This document shows, piece by piece, positions 26,327-35,166 of a stretch of DNA of 64,000 nucleotides. How positions within the stretch are numbered: the first letter of the stretch is position 1; the number at the start of each line of letters is the position of its first letter. Both the position numbers and the translations under genes were made by a program. The notes under the pieces are model-generated. The model was not told where the DNA came from and searched no databases. It was given only the letters and a program-made list of their open reading frames with translations. The DNA is from Streptomyces sp. AC512_CC834 (lineage in GTDB: Bacteria > Actinomycetota > Actinomycetes > Streptomycetales > Streptomycetaceae): NCBI RefSeq assembly GCF_019049325.1, contig NZ_JAGMUO010000044.1:1-64000 (forward strand), read 5' to 3'.

Positions 26327-26794
26327 ATGGAACTGCGCAGCGTCGAGGAGCTGATGGACCTGTTGTACGCCTGCCGGGGCGAGCGGTCCGCCGCGCGGCC
26401 CGGCAGTGGGGCCGGCGGTGGGCCCGGCAGTGGGCCCGATGATCCGCACGGGCACGCCCTGCGGACGGCCGCGCTGCTGCGCCGGCGTCGGCCCGCCGAC
26501 AAGGAGTTGCAGGTCGCCGGCCTGGTGTCGCCGGTGGGCCGGCTGCTGTGGCCCGGCAACCCGGCCGTCCGGACCGCCGACGCTGTACGGCCCCTGCTCG
26601 GCGCGCGTGTCGCCCGGCTGGTGCGCCGGCAGGCCCACCCCGAGGCCTGGGCCCACGACGACGACCTGACCGGCCTGCGTCAGGCGGACGAGGAGGCCCG
26701 CACGGCCGTCTTCGACGCCGGGGTCCTGGAGGACTGGCGCACGGTACTGGAGCTTACGGCGGCGCGGAACTCCCGGCTGGGCGCCGTCGACTGA
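26327..26794 (+). CDS. HD-domain-like protein lacking the HD metal motif
   Basis: 155 residues. GHALRTAALLRRRRPADKEL followed by QVAGLVSPVGRLLWPGNPAV aligns with small HD-domain oxygenase/hydrolase proteins, where this place reads LVHDIGH. Here the His-Asp pair is replaced by Ser68-Pro69, and the next His by Arg. A Gly-rich insert (about 26-37, repeats of GSGAGGGPGSGP type) precedes it. The normal metal chemistry is therefore probably lost. GGAGG lies nine bases before ATG 26327; a longer frame upstream has no site and poor codon use. Convergent with the SDR gene. Confidence 0.65.
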   Translation: MELRSVEELMDLLYACRGERSAARPGSGAGGGPGSGPDDPHGHALRTAALLRRRRPADKELQVAGLVSPVGRLLWPGNPAVRTADAVRPLLGARVARLVRRQAHPEAWAHDDDLTGLRQADEEARTAVFDAGVLEDWRTVLELTAARNSRLGAVD

Positions 26795-26827
26795 GGCGCC
26801 CCGCGCTCCGGGCGCGAGGTGCGCCCG

Positions 26828-28390
26828 TCACCACTTGCCGGGCGCGTAGTCCTTGAGGAAGACGCCGTACAGGTCCTCGCCCGCCTCGCCGCGCACGATG
26901 GGGTCGTAGACGCGGGCCGCGCCGTCGACCAGGTCGAGCGGGGCGTGGAAACCGGCGTCGGCCAGGCGCAGCTTGTCGAAGTGGGGACGCTCGTCGGTGA
27001 TCCAGCCCGTGTCCACCGAGGTCATCAGGATCCGGTCGGCGTCGAACATCTCCTGGGCACTGGTCCGGGTCACCATGTTCATGGCGGCCTTGGCGGCGTT
27101 GGTGTTCGGGTGGCCCGCGCCCTTGTAGCCGCGGGCGAACACGCCTTCCATCGCCGAGACGTTGACGACGTAGGCGCGCCCCGCGGGCGCCTTGCGCGCG
27201 GCCTCGGCCATCGCCGGCCGCAGCGCGCTGATGAGGATGAACGGCGAGGTGTAGTTGCAGAGCTGGGTCTCGAGCAGTTCCACCGGGGAGATCTGCTCGA
27301 TGGTCTGAACCCAGGTGTTGCTGTCGACGACGTCGGGGACCAGGCCACCCGCGTCGATGGCGGTCCCCTCGCGGTGCCGGACCACGCTGGCGTTGCCGGC
27401 GACCAGGGCGAGGTCGGCCACCTTCTGTGCGTCGAGCCCCGAGGCGCCGACGGGCAGCGCGGCCAGGCCGTCCACCGCACCGGAGTTGAAGGCGCCGATG
27501 ACCTGGTGGGCGGGGAGTTCACCGGCCGGCAACGGGGCGCTCTCGCCCTCGACGAGCGCGGCGTACGCCGAGGGCAGGCGGCGCACGGTCTGGGTGGCGT
27601 TGTTGATCAGGATGTCCAGCGGGCCCTGCCCGGTGACCTGCTCGGCCAGGGCCACGGCCTGGGCCGGGTCGCGCAGGTCGACGCCGACGACCTCCAGGCG
27701 GTGGAGCCACTGGGCGGAGTCGTCCATGGCCTTGAAGCGGCGGATGGCGTCCTTGGGGAAGCGGGTCGTGATCGTGGTGTGCGCGCCGTCGCGCAGCAGC
27801 CGGAGCGCGATGTACATGCCGATCTTGGCCCGGCCGCCGGTGAGCAGCGCGCGCTTGCCGGTGAGGTCGGCGCGGGCGTCGCGGCGGGCCCGGTTCTCGG
27901 CGGCGCAGTCCGGGCAGAGCTGGTGGTAGAAGTAGTCGACCTCCACGTAGCGCTGCTTGCAGGTGTAGCAGGAGCGCGGGCGCTGGAGTATCCCCGCGAT
28001 CCGCCCCTCCTCGGTGCGGGAGGAGGGCAGGATGCCCTCGGTCTCGTCGTCGATGCGCTCGGCGGAACCGGTGGCGGTGGCCTCGGTGACCGTCTTGTCG
28101 TGGGCGGTCTTGGCGGCCCGGCGCTCCTGGCGGCGGCGCTGCTTGACCATGCGGTAGATGTGCGAGGTGGCGCGGCGGACGCGGATCGCGTCCGGGTGGT
28201 CGACGTCGATCCGGTCGAGTTCCTCGAGCACGCTCAGGCAGACGGCGAGCCGCTCCGGGTCGATTCCCGGGCCGTGTCCAGCCCTTCCTGCCTCTCCTGC
28301 CGCTCCTGTCTCTCCCGCCTCTCCCGCCTCGTCACCGGACCCGTGCACCACCTCGTCCGTGGTCGCCGAGCCGTCCTGTGTCACCGTCAT
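26828..28390 (-). CDS. SDR-like Rossmann protein with zinc ribbon and altered active site
   Basis: 520 residues, double the usual SDR length. The N-terminus has EAGE/GEAG repeats (about 20-40), then a helical part and a four-Cys zinc ribbon (C141-x2-C144, C159-x2-C162; CYTCKQRYVEV). An SDR domain follows from about 176: LTGKRALLTGGRAKIGMYIA binds NAD(P), and DILINNATQTVRR gives NNA. At the catalytic site the serine is in VVNVSAMEG, but the Tyr of YxxxK reads Thr (PNTNAAKAAMN). The oxidoreductase activity is therefore doubtful; a binding or regulatory role is possible. Confidence 0.8.
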   Translation of the reverse strand: MTVTQDGSATTDEVVHGSGDEAGEAGETGAAGEAGRAGHGPGIDPERLAVCLSVLEELDRIDVDHPDAIRVRRATSHIYRMVKQRRRQERRAAKTAHDKTVTEATATGSAERIDDETEGILPSSRTEEGRIAGILQRPRSCYTCKQRYVEVDYFYHQLCPDCAAENRARRDARADLTGKRALLTGGRAKIGMYIALRLLRDGAHTTITTRFPKDAIRRFKAMDDSAQWLHRLEVVGVDLRDPAQAVALAEQVTGQGPLDILINNATQTVRRLPSAYAALVEGESAPLPAGELPAHQVIGAFNSGAVDGLAALPVGASGLDAQKVADLALVAGNASVVRHREGTAIDAGGLVPDVVDSNTWVQTIEQISPVELLETQLCNYTSPFILISALRPAMAEAARKAPAGRAYVVNVSAMEGVFARGYKGAGHPNTNAAKAAMNMVTRTSAQEMFDADRILMTSVDTGWITDERPHFDKLRLADAGFHAPLDLVDGAARVYDPIVRGEAGEDLYGVFLKDYAPGKW

Positions 28391-28493
28391 CGCCGCTGCC
28401 GTCCCTGGTCACCGTCGCGGCGCTCCGAGACGCGTCCGCTTTCGAACAGCGGATTTTATTCAGCGCCGGGGCACGGAGCCAAACCCGTTCGCC

Positions 28494-29834
28494 TCAGGGA
28501 CCGCACGCGGTGAGCAATGTCTCCACCTCTTCGGCCAGGGCCAGGGCCAGCCGGTCGAGGTCCGGCACCGCCTTCGCGTCGGCGACCAGGCCGAAGTGGA
28601 CCTGTCCCCGGTACGTCGAGACGGCGACCGCCAGGGAGTGGCCGCGGGCCAGCGGCGCCAGCGGGTAGACCTCGGTGAGCGGGTGGCCGCCGAGCTGCAG
28701 CCCGAGGCTGGGCAGGGGCACGCTGGTGACCAGGAGGTCGAACCAGAGCCGGGCCGCCCCGGAGACCAGCGGCCCGCCGAGCCGGTGGCCGAGGGCGGGT
28801 ACGTGGTCGGCGAGCAGGGCGACGGCTCCGGCGCCCCGGCCGGGCCCGGCGTCCTTGTTGCGGTCCATGGCCGCGCGGACCGTGTCCAGGCGGGACAGCG
28901 GGTCGGGGTCGCCGACCGGAAGCCGTATCAGGTACCCGGAGAGCCGGTTGCCCCGTGGGTGGGCGGTGCGCGGGCGGCGCTTGGAGACGGGGATCAGCGC
29001 GCGGGGCGCGACGCCCTCGCTGCCGTCGCCGCGCTCGTCCAGCCAGCGGCGCAGGGCCCCTGCGACGACCGCGATCAGTACGTCGTTGACGGTGCCGCCG
29101 GTCGTCTTGCGGACGTGGTGCACGTCGTCCAGGTCGACCGCCACGCCCGCGATGCGGCGGGTGCCGGAGGACGCGGCGGTGAGCGCGGCGGAGGAGCGCA
29201 CGTCGAGGGTGGACAGGGCCGCGGCGGCGCCGATGTCCAGGGCGCGGCCCGCGTCGGACAGGGCGTCGCGCACCTTTCCGGGCAGGGTGCGCACGTCCGG
29301 CAGGAGTCCGCGCGCCGGTGGCTCGGGGCGGGGCCGGGGTGCGGGGAGGTCCATCGGGTCCAGGACGCCCGCGGCGAGGGTCAGGGCGCGCAGGCCGTCG
29401 GCCAGGGCGTGGTGGAACTTGAACAGCACGGCGAAGGAGCCGCCGTCCGCGCCGGGCAGCACGTGCGCCTCCCAGGGCGGCCGGCCGCGCTCCAGGGGGC
29501 GTTCCATGAGGCGGCCCGCCCGGGCGTGGAAGTCGGTGGTCGGGGCGTGCAGCCGCACGTGGTCCAGCGGGTCGAAGCCGGGGGCGGGCTCGCGGGTCGC
29601 GCCGCCGAAGGAGAACGGCCGCCGCAGGGCGAGCGGCGGCTGCCAGGTGTCCCGGATCCGCATCCGCAGTCCGGGCACCGAGGGGGCGCGGGCTGCGAGC
29701 AGGTCCGCCGCGTGGGCCCCGGCGGTGGGCGAGTCCGCTTCGAAGACGCCGAGCGCGCCGAGGTGCATGGGGTGCTCGGGGGACTCGATGTTCCAGAACG
29801 CCAGGTCGAGGGGAGCGAGCGGATCGGGAGTCAA
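28494..29834 (-). CDS. WS/DGAT family acyltransferase
   Basis: 446 residues from TTG 29834. The acyl-CoA motif HHxxxDG is present at H141-H142 to G147 (KFHHALADGLRAL), and LDLAFWNIESPEHPMHLGAL at the front plus TVNDVLIAVVAGALRRWL in the middle are typical. It should make triacylglycerol or wax esters for lipid storage. The TTG is chosen for GAGG eight bases upstream and because homology begins directly after it; longer frames are possible. A palindrome lies upstream at 29917. It follows the GH92 terminator on the same strand and precedes the SDR gene by about 100 bases. Confidence 0.85.
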   Translation of the reverse strand: MTPDPLAPLDLAFWNIESPEHPMHLGALGVFEADSPTAGAHAADLLAARAPSVPGLRMRIRDTWQPPLALRRPFSFGGATREPAPGFDPLDHVRLHAPTTDFHARAGRLMERPLERGRPPWEAHVLPGADGGSFAVLFKFHHALADGLRALTLAAGVLDPMDLPAPRPRPEPPARGLLPDVRTLPGKVRDALSDAGRALDIGAAAALSTLDVRSSAALTAASSGTRRIAGVAVDLDDVHHVRKTTGGTVNDVLIAVVAGALRRWLDERGDGSEGVAPRALIPVSKRRPRTAHPRGNRLSGYLIRLPVGDPDPLSRLDTVRAAMDRNKDAGPGRGAGAVALLADHVPALGHRLGGPLVSGAARLWFDLLVTSVPLPSLGLQLGGHPLTEVYPLAPLARGHSLAVAVSTYRGQVHFGLVADAKAVPDLDRLALALAEEVETLLTACGP

Positions 29835-29916
29835 GGGCTTGCCTCGCAAGGACGACACATGGGCGGCGGATGGGCAACGGATGGAGGACGAGCGGAGGAC
29901 GGGTGGACAAGCAGTC

Positions 29917-29934
29917 AATCGTCCTCCGACGATT
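29917..29934. promoter_or_regulatory. Palindromic operator-like site upstream of the WS/DGAT gene
   Basis: AATCGTC-CTCC-GACGATT: perfect 7-bp arms and a 4-base spacer, 83 to 100 bases upstream of the chosen start. Just beyond it TCAAG-TACG is repeated twice (29940-29957). TetR-type regulators use sites of this size, but none is nearby. Confidence 0.45.
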
Positions 29935-29978
29935 ACGGTCAAGTACGATCAAGCTACGCACAGTTAACAAGAGATTGA

Positions 29979-30008
29979 AGTCCCGCCCCTTTTGAATGGG
30001 GCGGGACT
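29979..30008. terminator. Terminator downstream of GH92
   Basis: Perfect 11-bp stem, AGTCCCGCCCC with GGGGCGGGACT, and an 8-base loop (TTTTGAAT). It lies 26 bases after the GH92 stop on the minus strand. Confidence 0.85.
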
Positions 30009-30033
30009 GCTGGGACTCATGGGGCGTCTGTGC

Positions 30034-32358
30034 TCACGTCAGCGGCGGCGGCACCGCCTCCGCCGTGGTTCCCCACCCGGACGGCTGCGGGCCGACCGTG
30101 AACCGGAGCGACCGGATGGAGCGCAGGGCGTCGGTCGTCAGCCAGGTCTTGGCGTAGTCCGTGCCGTCGGCGCGGGCCGACTGGACGTACCGGTCGGTGC
30201 CGGAGGTACCGGGCGCCGTGATCGTCAGGGCGCCGCGCGGGTAGTAGCGGCGGTCGAGGGTGAGGTCGACGCGGTCGAAGACCGGTGTGGACAGTCCCCA
30301 GGTGTCGTAGCCGGGCTGGATCGGGAAGATTCCGATCGAGGACAGCACGTTCCAGGCGGACATGGTTCCGAGGTCGTCGTTTCCGGTCATGCCGGTCGGC
30401 GTGTCCGTGAACAGGGTGAGCGCCGCGTGCACCACGTCGGTCGTCTTCCAGGGCTGCCCGGTCGACAGGTAGGTGTACGGGGCGATCAGGTCGGGTTCGT
30501 TCTGCGGGTTGTACTTGTCGGCGTTGTAGTAGTCGTACGGCCCGTTGACCCACACCTCGCGGGCGGTCTTCGCGGGGTCCTCCAGGAGCTGGTCGTAGGC
30601 GAAGAACGAGTCGAGCCGGTCGTTCGCGGCCTCGGTGCCGCCGATGAGGTCGATCATGCCGGGCAGGTCCTGCGGCACCAGCCACTGATACTGCCAGGAC
30701 GTGCCCTCGTGGAAGCCCTCGCTCTGCGCCGGGTCGGCCGGTCCGGTGAAGGCGCCGTCGGCGTCGCGGGCGCGGAAGAAGCCGGTCGAGGGGTCGAAGA
30801 TGTTGCGGTAGTTCTGGGCGCGCTCGGCGTACCGCTTCGCGTCCTGGTCGTGACCGAGGTCGCGGGCCATGCGGGAGAGCATGGCGTCGGACAGGGCGTA
30901 CTCCAGGGTGGCGGAGGCGCCGTGGTCGTAGTCGGAGTCGCCGGGCTTGGCGTGCGGGCGGCCCTTGACGTAGGGCGCGAAGCCGTCGGCGAGGTACTCG
31001 CGGTTGGCCTCCCGGCCGACGGCCGGCGAGTCGGTGGGCGGGACGCCGTCGGCGTTCTTCCTCAGCGCCCGGTAGGCCCGCTCCTCCCAGCCGTGCAGCA
31101 GGCCCTGCTGGTAGGCGTTGGTGAGGAAGGGGGTGACCGGGTCACCGGTCATGATGTTGGTCTCGACGGTGCCGTAGCCCCACTTGGGCAGCCAGCCGCT
31201 CTCCTCGTCGATCTTGATGACGGAGATGGCCATGTCCCGAGCCTCGCGGGGCGCGAGCAGGGACAGGAGCTGCGACTGGGTGCGGTAGGTGTCCCACAGG
31301 GACCAGTTCTGGTAGTACGTGAAGCCCCTGGCCCGGTGGATCTTCTGGTCCCAGCCCGTGTAACGCCCGTCGACGTCGCTGCCGATGTTGGGCGCGAGGA
31401 AGGACCGGTACAGGGACGAGTAGAAGGTGCGGCGCAGGGTGTCGTCGCCGCCCCGGACCCGGACGTCGTCGAGCCGCCTCTCCCACGTGCGCTGTGCGCC
31501 GTGGCGCACGGAGTCGAAGGAGCGCCCGCCCTCCGCCCGCAGGTTGCGCGCGGCGCCGCGCGCGTCCACGTAGGACAGGGCGGTGGTCGCCTCGACGGTG
31601 CGGTCCTTCGTGGTGTCGAAGCGGACGTAGGCGCCGTCGCCGCCGGACTTCGAGCCCGCGGTCACGGTGCCGTCGTCCCAGGTGCCGTAGGAGGCGAAGG
31701 GCCGGTCGAAGCGGGTGATGGTGTAGACGGTGTACGGCTCGGTGTCCTGGCAGAAGCCGCTGCCGGTGATCGCGGTGCGCACGGTGCGGCGGTCCAGCAC
31801 CTCCACCTTGGTGGAGATGTTCTTGTGCAGCGACTGGCCTGCGTTGAGCAGGACGTTGGCCTTGTCGGTGGCCGGGAAGGTGTAGCGCTGCACTCCGGTG
31901 CGTGCCGTGGCGGACAGCTCCGCGTCGACTCCGGAGTCGAGGCCGACCCGGTAGTAGCCGGGGCTCGCCTCCTCGTCGTCGTGGCTGAAGGAGGCGGCGT
32001 ACTTCGCGTAGTCCGTCTCGGTGACGTCGCCGGTGGTCGGCAGCACCGGCAGGTCGCCGCCGAGTCCGCAGCCCACGCCGGAGAGGTGGACCAGGGAGAA
32101 GCCGCGGATGTGGGTGTCGGAGTGGTCGTAGCCGGTGTTGTGGCCGGTGTCCGGCGAGAACTGCACCATGCCGAAGGGCACGGCGGCGCCGGGGTAGGTG
32201 TTGCCCTCGTTCTCGGTGCCGATGAAGGGGTTCACCAGATCGGTCAGCGGGCCGTCGTGGTGTGGGGCCGCCTGCGCCGAGGGCGCGGCGACCGCGCCCG
32301 CGAGGAGCGCCGCCGCGGCGGCCGTCGCCACACCGCGCAACCGTTGGGTCCAGCTCAT
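30034..32358 (-). CDS. Secreted GH92 alpha-mannosidase
   Basis: 774 residues. A Sec signal peptide (about 1-30, ending APSAQA) is followed by LVNPFIGTENEGNTYPGAA, the hallmark of GH92 fronts. Other family blocks are GFSLVHLSGVGCGLGGDLPV, EGTSWQYQWLVPQDLPG and TGNDDLGTMSAWNVLSSIG (catalytic-acid and calcium region). GH92 enzymes are calcium-dependent exo-alpha-mannosidases on high-mannose glycans. It would trim glycans outside the cell. It lies 59 bases after the GH127-like gene and ends at a strong hairpin. Confidence 0.92.
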   Translation of the reverse strand: MSWTQRLRGVATAAAAALLAGAVAAPSAQAAPHHDGPLTDLVNPFIGTENEGNTYPGAAVPFGMVQFSPDTGHNTGYDHSDTHIRGFSLVHLSGVGCGLGGDLPVLPTTGDVTETDYAKYAASFSHDDEEASPGYYRVGLDSGVDAELSATARTGVQRYTFPATDKANVLLNAGQSLHKNISTKVEVLDRRTVRTAITGSGFCQDTEPYTVYTITRFDRPFASYGTWDDGTVTAGSKSGGDGAYVRFDTTKDRTVEATTALSYVDARGAARNLRAEGGRSFDSVRHGAQRTWERRLDDVRVRGGDDTLRRTFYSSLYRSFLAPNIGSDVDGRYTGWDQKIHRARGFTYYQNWSLWDTYRTQSQLLSLLAPREARDMAISVIKIDEESGWLPKWGYGTVETNIMTGDPVTPFLTNAYQQGLLHGWEERAYRALRKNADGVPPTDSPAVGREANREYLADGFAPYVKGRPHAKPGDSDYDHGASATLEYALSDAMLSRMARDLGHDQDAKRYAERAQNYRNIFDPSTGFFRARDADGAFTGPADPAQSEGFHEGTSWQYQWLVPQDLPGMIDLIGGTEAANDRLDSFFAYDQLLEDPAKTAREVWVNGPYDYYNADKYNPQNEPDLIAPYTYLSTGQPWKTTDVVHAALTLFTDTPTGMTGNDDLGTMSAWNVLSSIGIFPIQPGYDTWGLSTPVFDRVDLTLDRRYYPRGALTITAPGTSGTDRYVQSARADGTDYAKTWLTTDALRSIRSLRFTVGPQPSGWGTTAEAVPPPLT

Positions 32359-32417
32359 GGAAGGGTGTCTCCCTCTCTCTCAGGCCTTTCTCAGGCCTTC
32401 TCAGGGCTTTCTCGGGC

Positions 32418-34820
32418 TCAGGCGAAGCGCCAGAGGTGGTCTTCCGTGCCGTTGTCGTCGAACTGCACGACCTGGGCGCTGTCGGCGGTCGACATCCCGT
32501 CCACCCCGAGGACCTTGCCGCTGTGCTTGTTGCGGACCAGGAACCAGCCGTCGCCCTGGTCGACGAAGGCCCACAGGTGGTCGTCGGTGCCGTTGTCCTC
32601 GTACTGCACGACGCGCGCGCTGTTGGCCGTGGACATCCCGTCGACGCCCAGGACCTTGCCGCTGTAGCCGTTGCGGACGAGGAACCAGCCGTCGCCCTTG
32701 TCGATCCGCTGCCAGGCGTGGTCGCCGGTGCCGGTGTTGGCGAACTGCACCACGCGGGCGCTGTTGGCGGTGGACATGCCGTCGACGGCGAGGACCTTGC
32801 CGCTGTGCTTGTTCTGGACACGCCGGAAGGCCGGCTCGGGGACCCACGGGGTGCCGTCCGGGGCGGCGGTCGGGAAGGAGGCGATCCGCAGCCGGGCGGC
32901 GGCCATCGGGATCAGGGTGACCCTCTCGACCGGCCGGCTGGAGCGGGCCGGGCTCTGCTGGAGCGGCGCGACCACGTGCTCGTCGTCCGCGATCCACTCG
33001 GGGACTCGGCGGGCCTCGGCGGTCAGCGAGACGGGCACGCTGTCGTGGGTGAAGGGGTTGTCCGCGACCGGCCCGCGCGCACGGCGGAAGGCGGGCGTGG
33101 CGCCCGGCACGAGGCCGTAGTTCCAGGGGGTGGTGGCGTGGACCTCGTACTCGGGGAAGACGTCGTCGCCCGCGTAGCGGACGTACTCCTCACCGATCTT
33201 CAGGGCGTACGTCAGGGGTCCGCGGTCGACGCTGACCGATCCGTGGTTGCCGGACCAGGTGCGCAGGGTGGTGCGCTGCGGCAGGCGCAGGGTGACGCGG
33301 TCGCCGTCGGACCAGGTGCGCTCGACGCGGACGAAGGCCGGGCCGCCGGACTCGGGCACGTACTCGGGCCCCGCCCGGCCGTTGACCCGCACCCGCGGCC
33401 CCGTGCACCAGCCCGGGACGCGCAGGATCAGCGGGAAGGCGACCCGTCGCGGGGTCGACACGGTCAGGGTGATCGTGTCGTCGAAGGGGTAGTCGGTGTC
33501 CTCGGTGACGGTCACGCGGGTGCCGTCGGTCCCGACGGCGGCCGTGACCCGGGACGGGGCGTACATCGCTGCGGCGAGGCCCCGGTCGGGGGTGGCGAGC
33601 CACAGTTCCTCGGTGAAGTAGGGCCAGCCCATGCCGTAGTTGTGCGGGCAGCATCGGTAGTTGTCGACGCCGGGCTGGTAGGCCTGCATGGCGAAGCCGT
33701 TCTGGAACTGTCCCTGGGTCTTGCGGACGTTGTCCAGGTCGACGCTGTTGGCGCTGGTGACGTAGTGGACGGCGCGGCCCTCGGGGTCGAGGGCCGCGGG
33801 CAGTGCGTTGAAGGCCAGGTCCTCGCAGCGGTCGGCCCAGACCGGGTCGCCGGTGATCCGGAGGAGCAGTTCGTGTGCGGCCATGAACTCGACGACGCCG
33901 CAGGTCTCGAAGCCCTGCCGGGGATCGCCGAACCCGGGCCGGATGTTCTCGTCCCCGGCGAGTCCGCCCCCGGGGAACTGCCCGTACCCGGCCATGACCT
34001 GCTCGTACGTGTCGTAGGTGGCCCGGGTGTCGGCGGCGGAGCCGGAGAGCTGGGCGTACTGGGCCGGCTCGCGGAAGCCCTGGGCGATGTTGACGTTGTG
34101 CGGGCTGGGCAGCGGGCCCGTCCAGTCCGCGCCCCAGGCGTGCATCTTCTCGACGAGGCCGAGCAGGAACGCGTCGCCGGTGCGGCGGTGCAGCCACAGC
34201 GCGAGGTCGATGCCGTCGCCCCAGCGCAGCGAGACCCAGCTCGAGTCGAACGCGCTCTTTCCCTGGGCGTTCATGAACCGCAGGAAGCCGGTGAACAGGG
34301 GCACGATCCGCTCGTCGCCCGCGTACTCCTCCCAGGTGCGCAACGCCTGGAGCAGGGGCAGGAAGGGCCAGAAGTCGGGGCCGCCGTTGAGGGACGTGCG
34401 CAGCGCCCGGGGGCCGAAGAAGCCGTCGGCCTGGCGGGTGGCGAGGATCGCGTCGATCCAGCGGCGGGACTGGTCGAGCGCCTCGCGGTCGCGGGTGGCG
34501 ATGGCGAGCGGGACGTATCCGCGCAGCCAGTACGGCAGTTCCTCCCAGGCTCCCCGGTCGGGGTGGACCCAGCCGGTGGTGGCGAAGTCGAGGAAGTGGG
34601 AGCGCTCGGCGTAGCGGCCGCACAACCCGTCCAGTTGGAGGCGGAGTTGCCCGGCGAGCCAGCCGCGTGCGGTGACACTGCCGGGCGCGAGCCGGGTGAA
34701 GGCGTCGGGCGCGAGCGCGTCGGCGGCTGCGGCGGGCGTGCCGAGCGCGGGCAGGCCGACGGCGAGCGCGCCGACGGCGAGGGAACCGCCGTGGAGAAAA
34801 CGGCGTCGATCGAGAGCCAT
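32418..34820 (-). CDS. Secreted GH127-like glycosidase with C-terminal lectin repeats
   Basis: 800 residues. A twin-Arg leader (LDRRRFLHGGSLAVGAL) is followed by a DUF1680/GH127-type (alpha/alpha)6 barrel, with ETCGVVEFMAAHELLLRITG and a Cys-rich block VDNYRCCPHNYGMGWPYF. These contain the Glu and Cys used by GH127 beta-L-arabinofuranosidases. The last about 140 residues are three near-identical ricin-type repeats of about 47 residues with the motif NKHSGKVLGVDGMSTA, likely for carbohydrate binding. The true substrate could differ from arabinose. It lies between the GH2 and GH92 genes on one strand. Confidence 0.85.
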   Translation of the reverse strand: MALDRRRFLHGGSLAVGALAVGLPALGTPAAAADALAPDAFTRLAPGSVTARGWLAGQLRLQLDGLCGRYAERSHFLDFATTGWVHPDRGAWEELPYWLRGYVPLAIATRDREALDQSRRWIDAILATRQADGFFGPRALRTSLNGGPDFWPFLPLLQALRTWEEYAGDERIVPLFTGFLRFMNAQGKSAFDSSWVSLRWGDGIDLALWLHRRTGDAFLLGLVEKMHAWGADWTGPLPSPHNVNIAQGFREPAQYAQLSGSAADTRATYDTYEQVMAGYGQFPGGGLAGDENIRPGFGDPRQGFETCGVVEFMAAHELLLRITGDPVWADRCEDLAFNALPAALDPEGRAVHYVTSANSVDLDNVRKTQGQFQNGFAMQAYQPGVDNYRCCPHNYGMGWPYFTEELWLATPDRGLAAAMYAPSRVTAAVGTDGTRVTVTEDTDYPFDDTITLTVSTPRRVAFPLILRVPGWCTGPRVRVNGRAGPEYVPESGGPAFVRVERTWSDGDRVTLRLPQRTTLRTWSGNHGSVSVDRGPLTYALKIGEEYVRYAGDDVFPEYEVHATTPWNYGLVPGATPAFRRARGPVADNPFTHDSVPVSLTAEARRVPEWIADDEHVVAPLQQSPARSSRPVERVTLIPMAAARLRIASFPTAAPDGTPWVPEPAFRRVQNKHSGKVLAVDGMSTANSARVVQFANTGTGDHAWQRIDKGDGWFLVRNGYSGKVLGVDGMSTANSARVVQYEDNGTDDHLWAFVDQGDGWFLVRNKHSGKVLGVDGMSTADSAQVVQFDDNGTEDHLWRFA

Positions 34821-35166
34821 GGGGACTCCAGTCGGGGCGAGGGCAGGGACAGGGGGCGGGGGCGTGGGCGGGGCAGGTGACGGAGCAGGGGCAGGTGAGG
34901 GAGCCCGGTGGGCCGGGGCAGCGCGCCGACGGGGTGCGCCGCCGCCGGCCCACCGTGCGGGCCGCGCGGGCCGCGCGGGCCGCGCGGGCCGTGCGAGCCT
35001 GTCCGGACCGCGCGAGCCGTGCGAGCCCGTCCGGGCCGTCCGGACCGTGCGCGGCGTGCGCGGCGTGCCGGCTGTGCCAGCCGGTGCGCGGCGTGCCGGC
35101 TGTGCCAGCCGCGCACGGCGTGCCGGCGGGACGCGTGGGACGCGTCCCGCCGGGGTCGGCGCGTGG
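34821..35166. repeat. Low-complexity repeat-filled gap (346 bp)
   Basis: This gap has no convincing gene. It holds four 9-bp tandem units GCCGCGCGG (34961-34996, last copy imperfect) and two identical 26-bp direct repeats (35057-35082 and 35085-35110) separated by 2 bases, among many GTGCG/GCGAGC variants. Slippage-prone GC repeats are common between streptomycete operons. A promoter for the GH127 gene on the minus strand should lie here but is not clear. Confidence 0.7.

Noticed and set aside
26796..26815. Small GCGCCC/GGGCGC hairpin between convergent genes at 26.8 kb
   Set aside because: The stem is only 6 bp, which is expected by chance in this GC content; not called a terminator.
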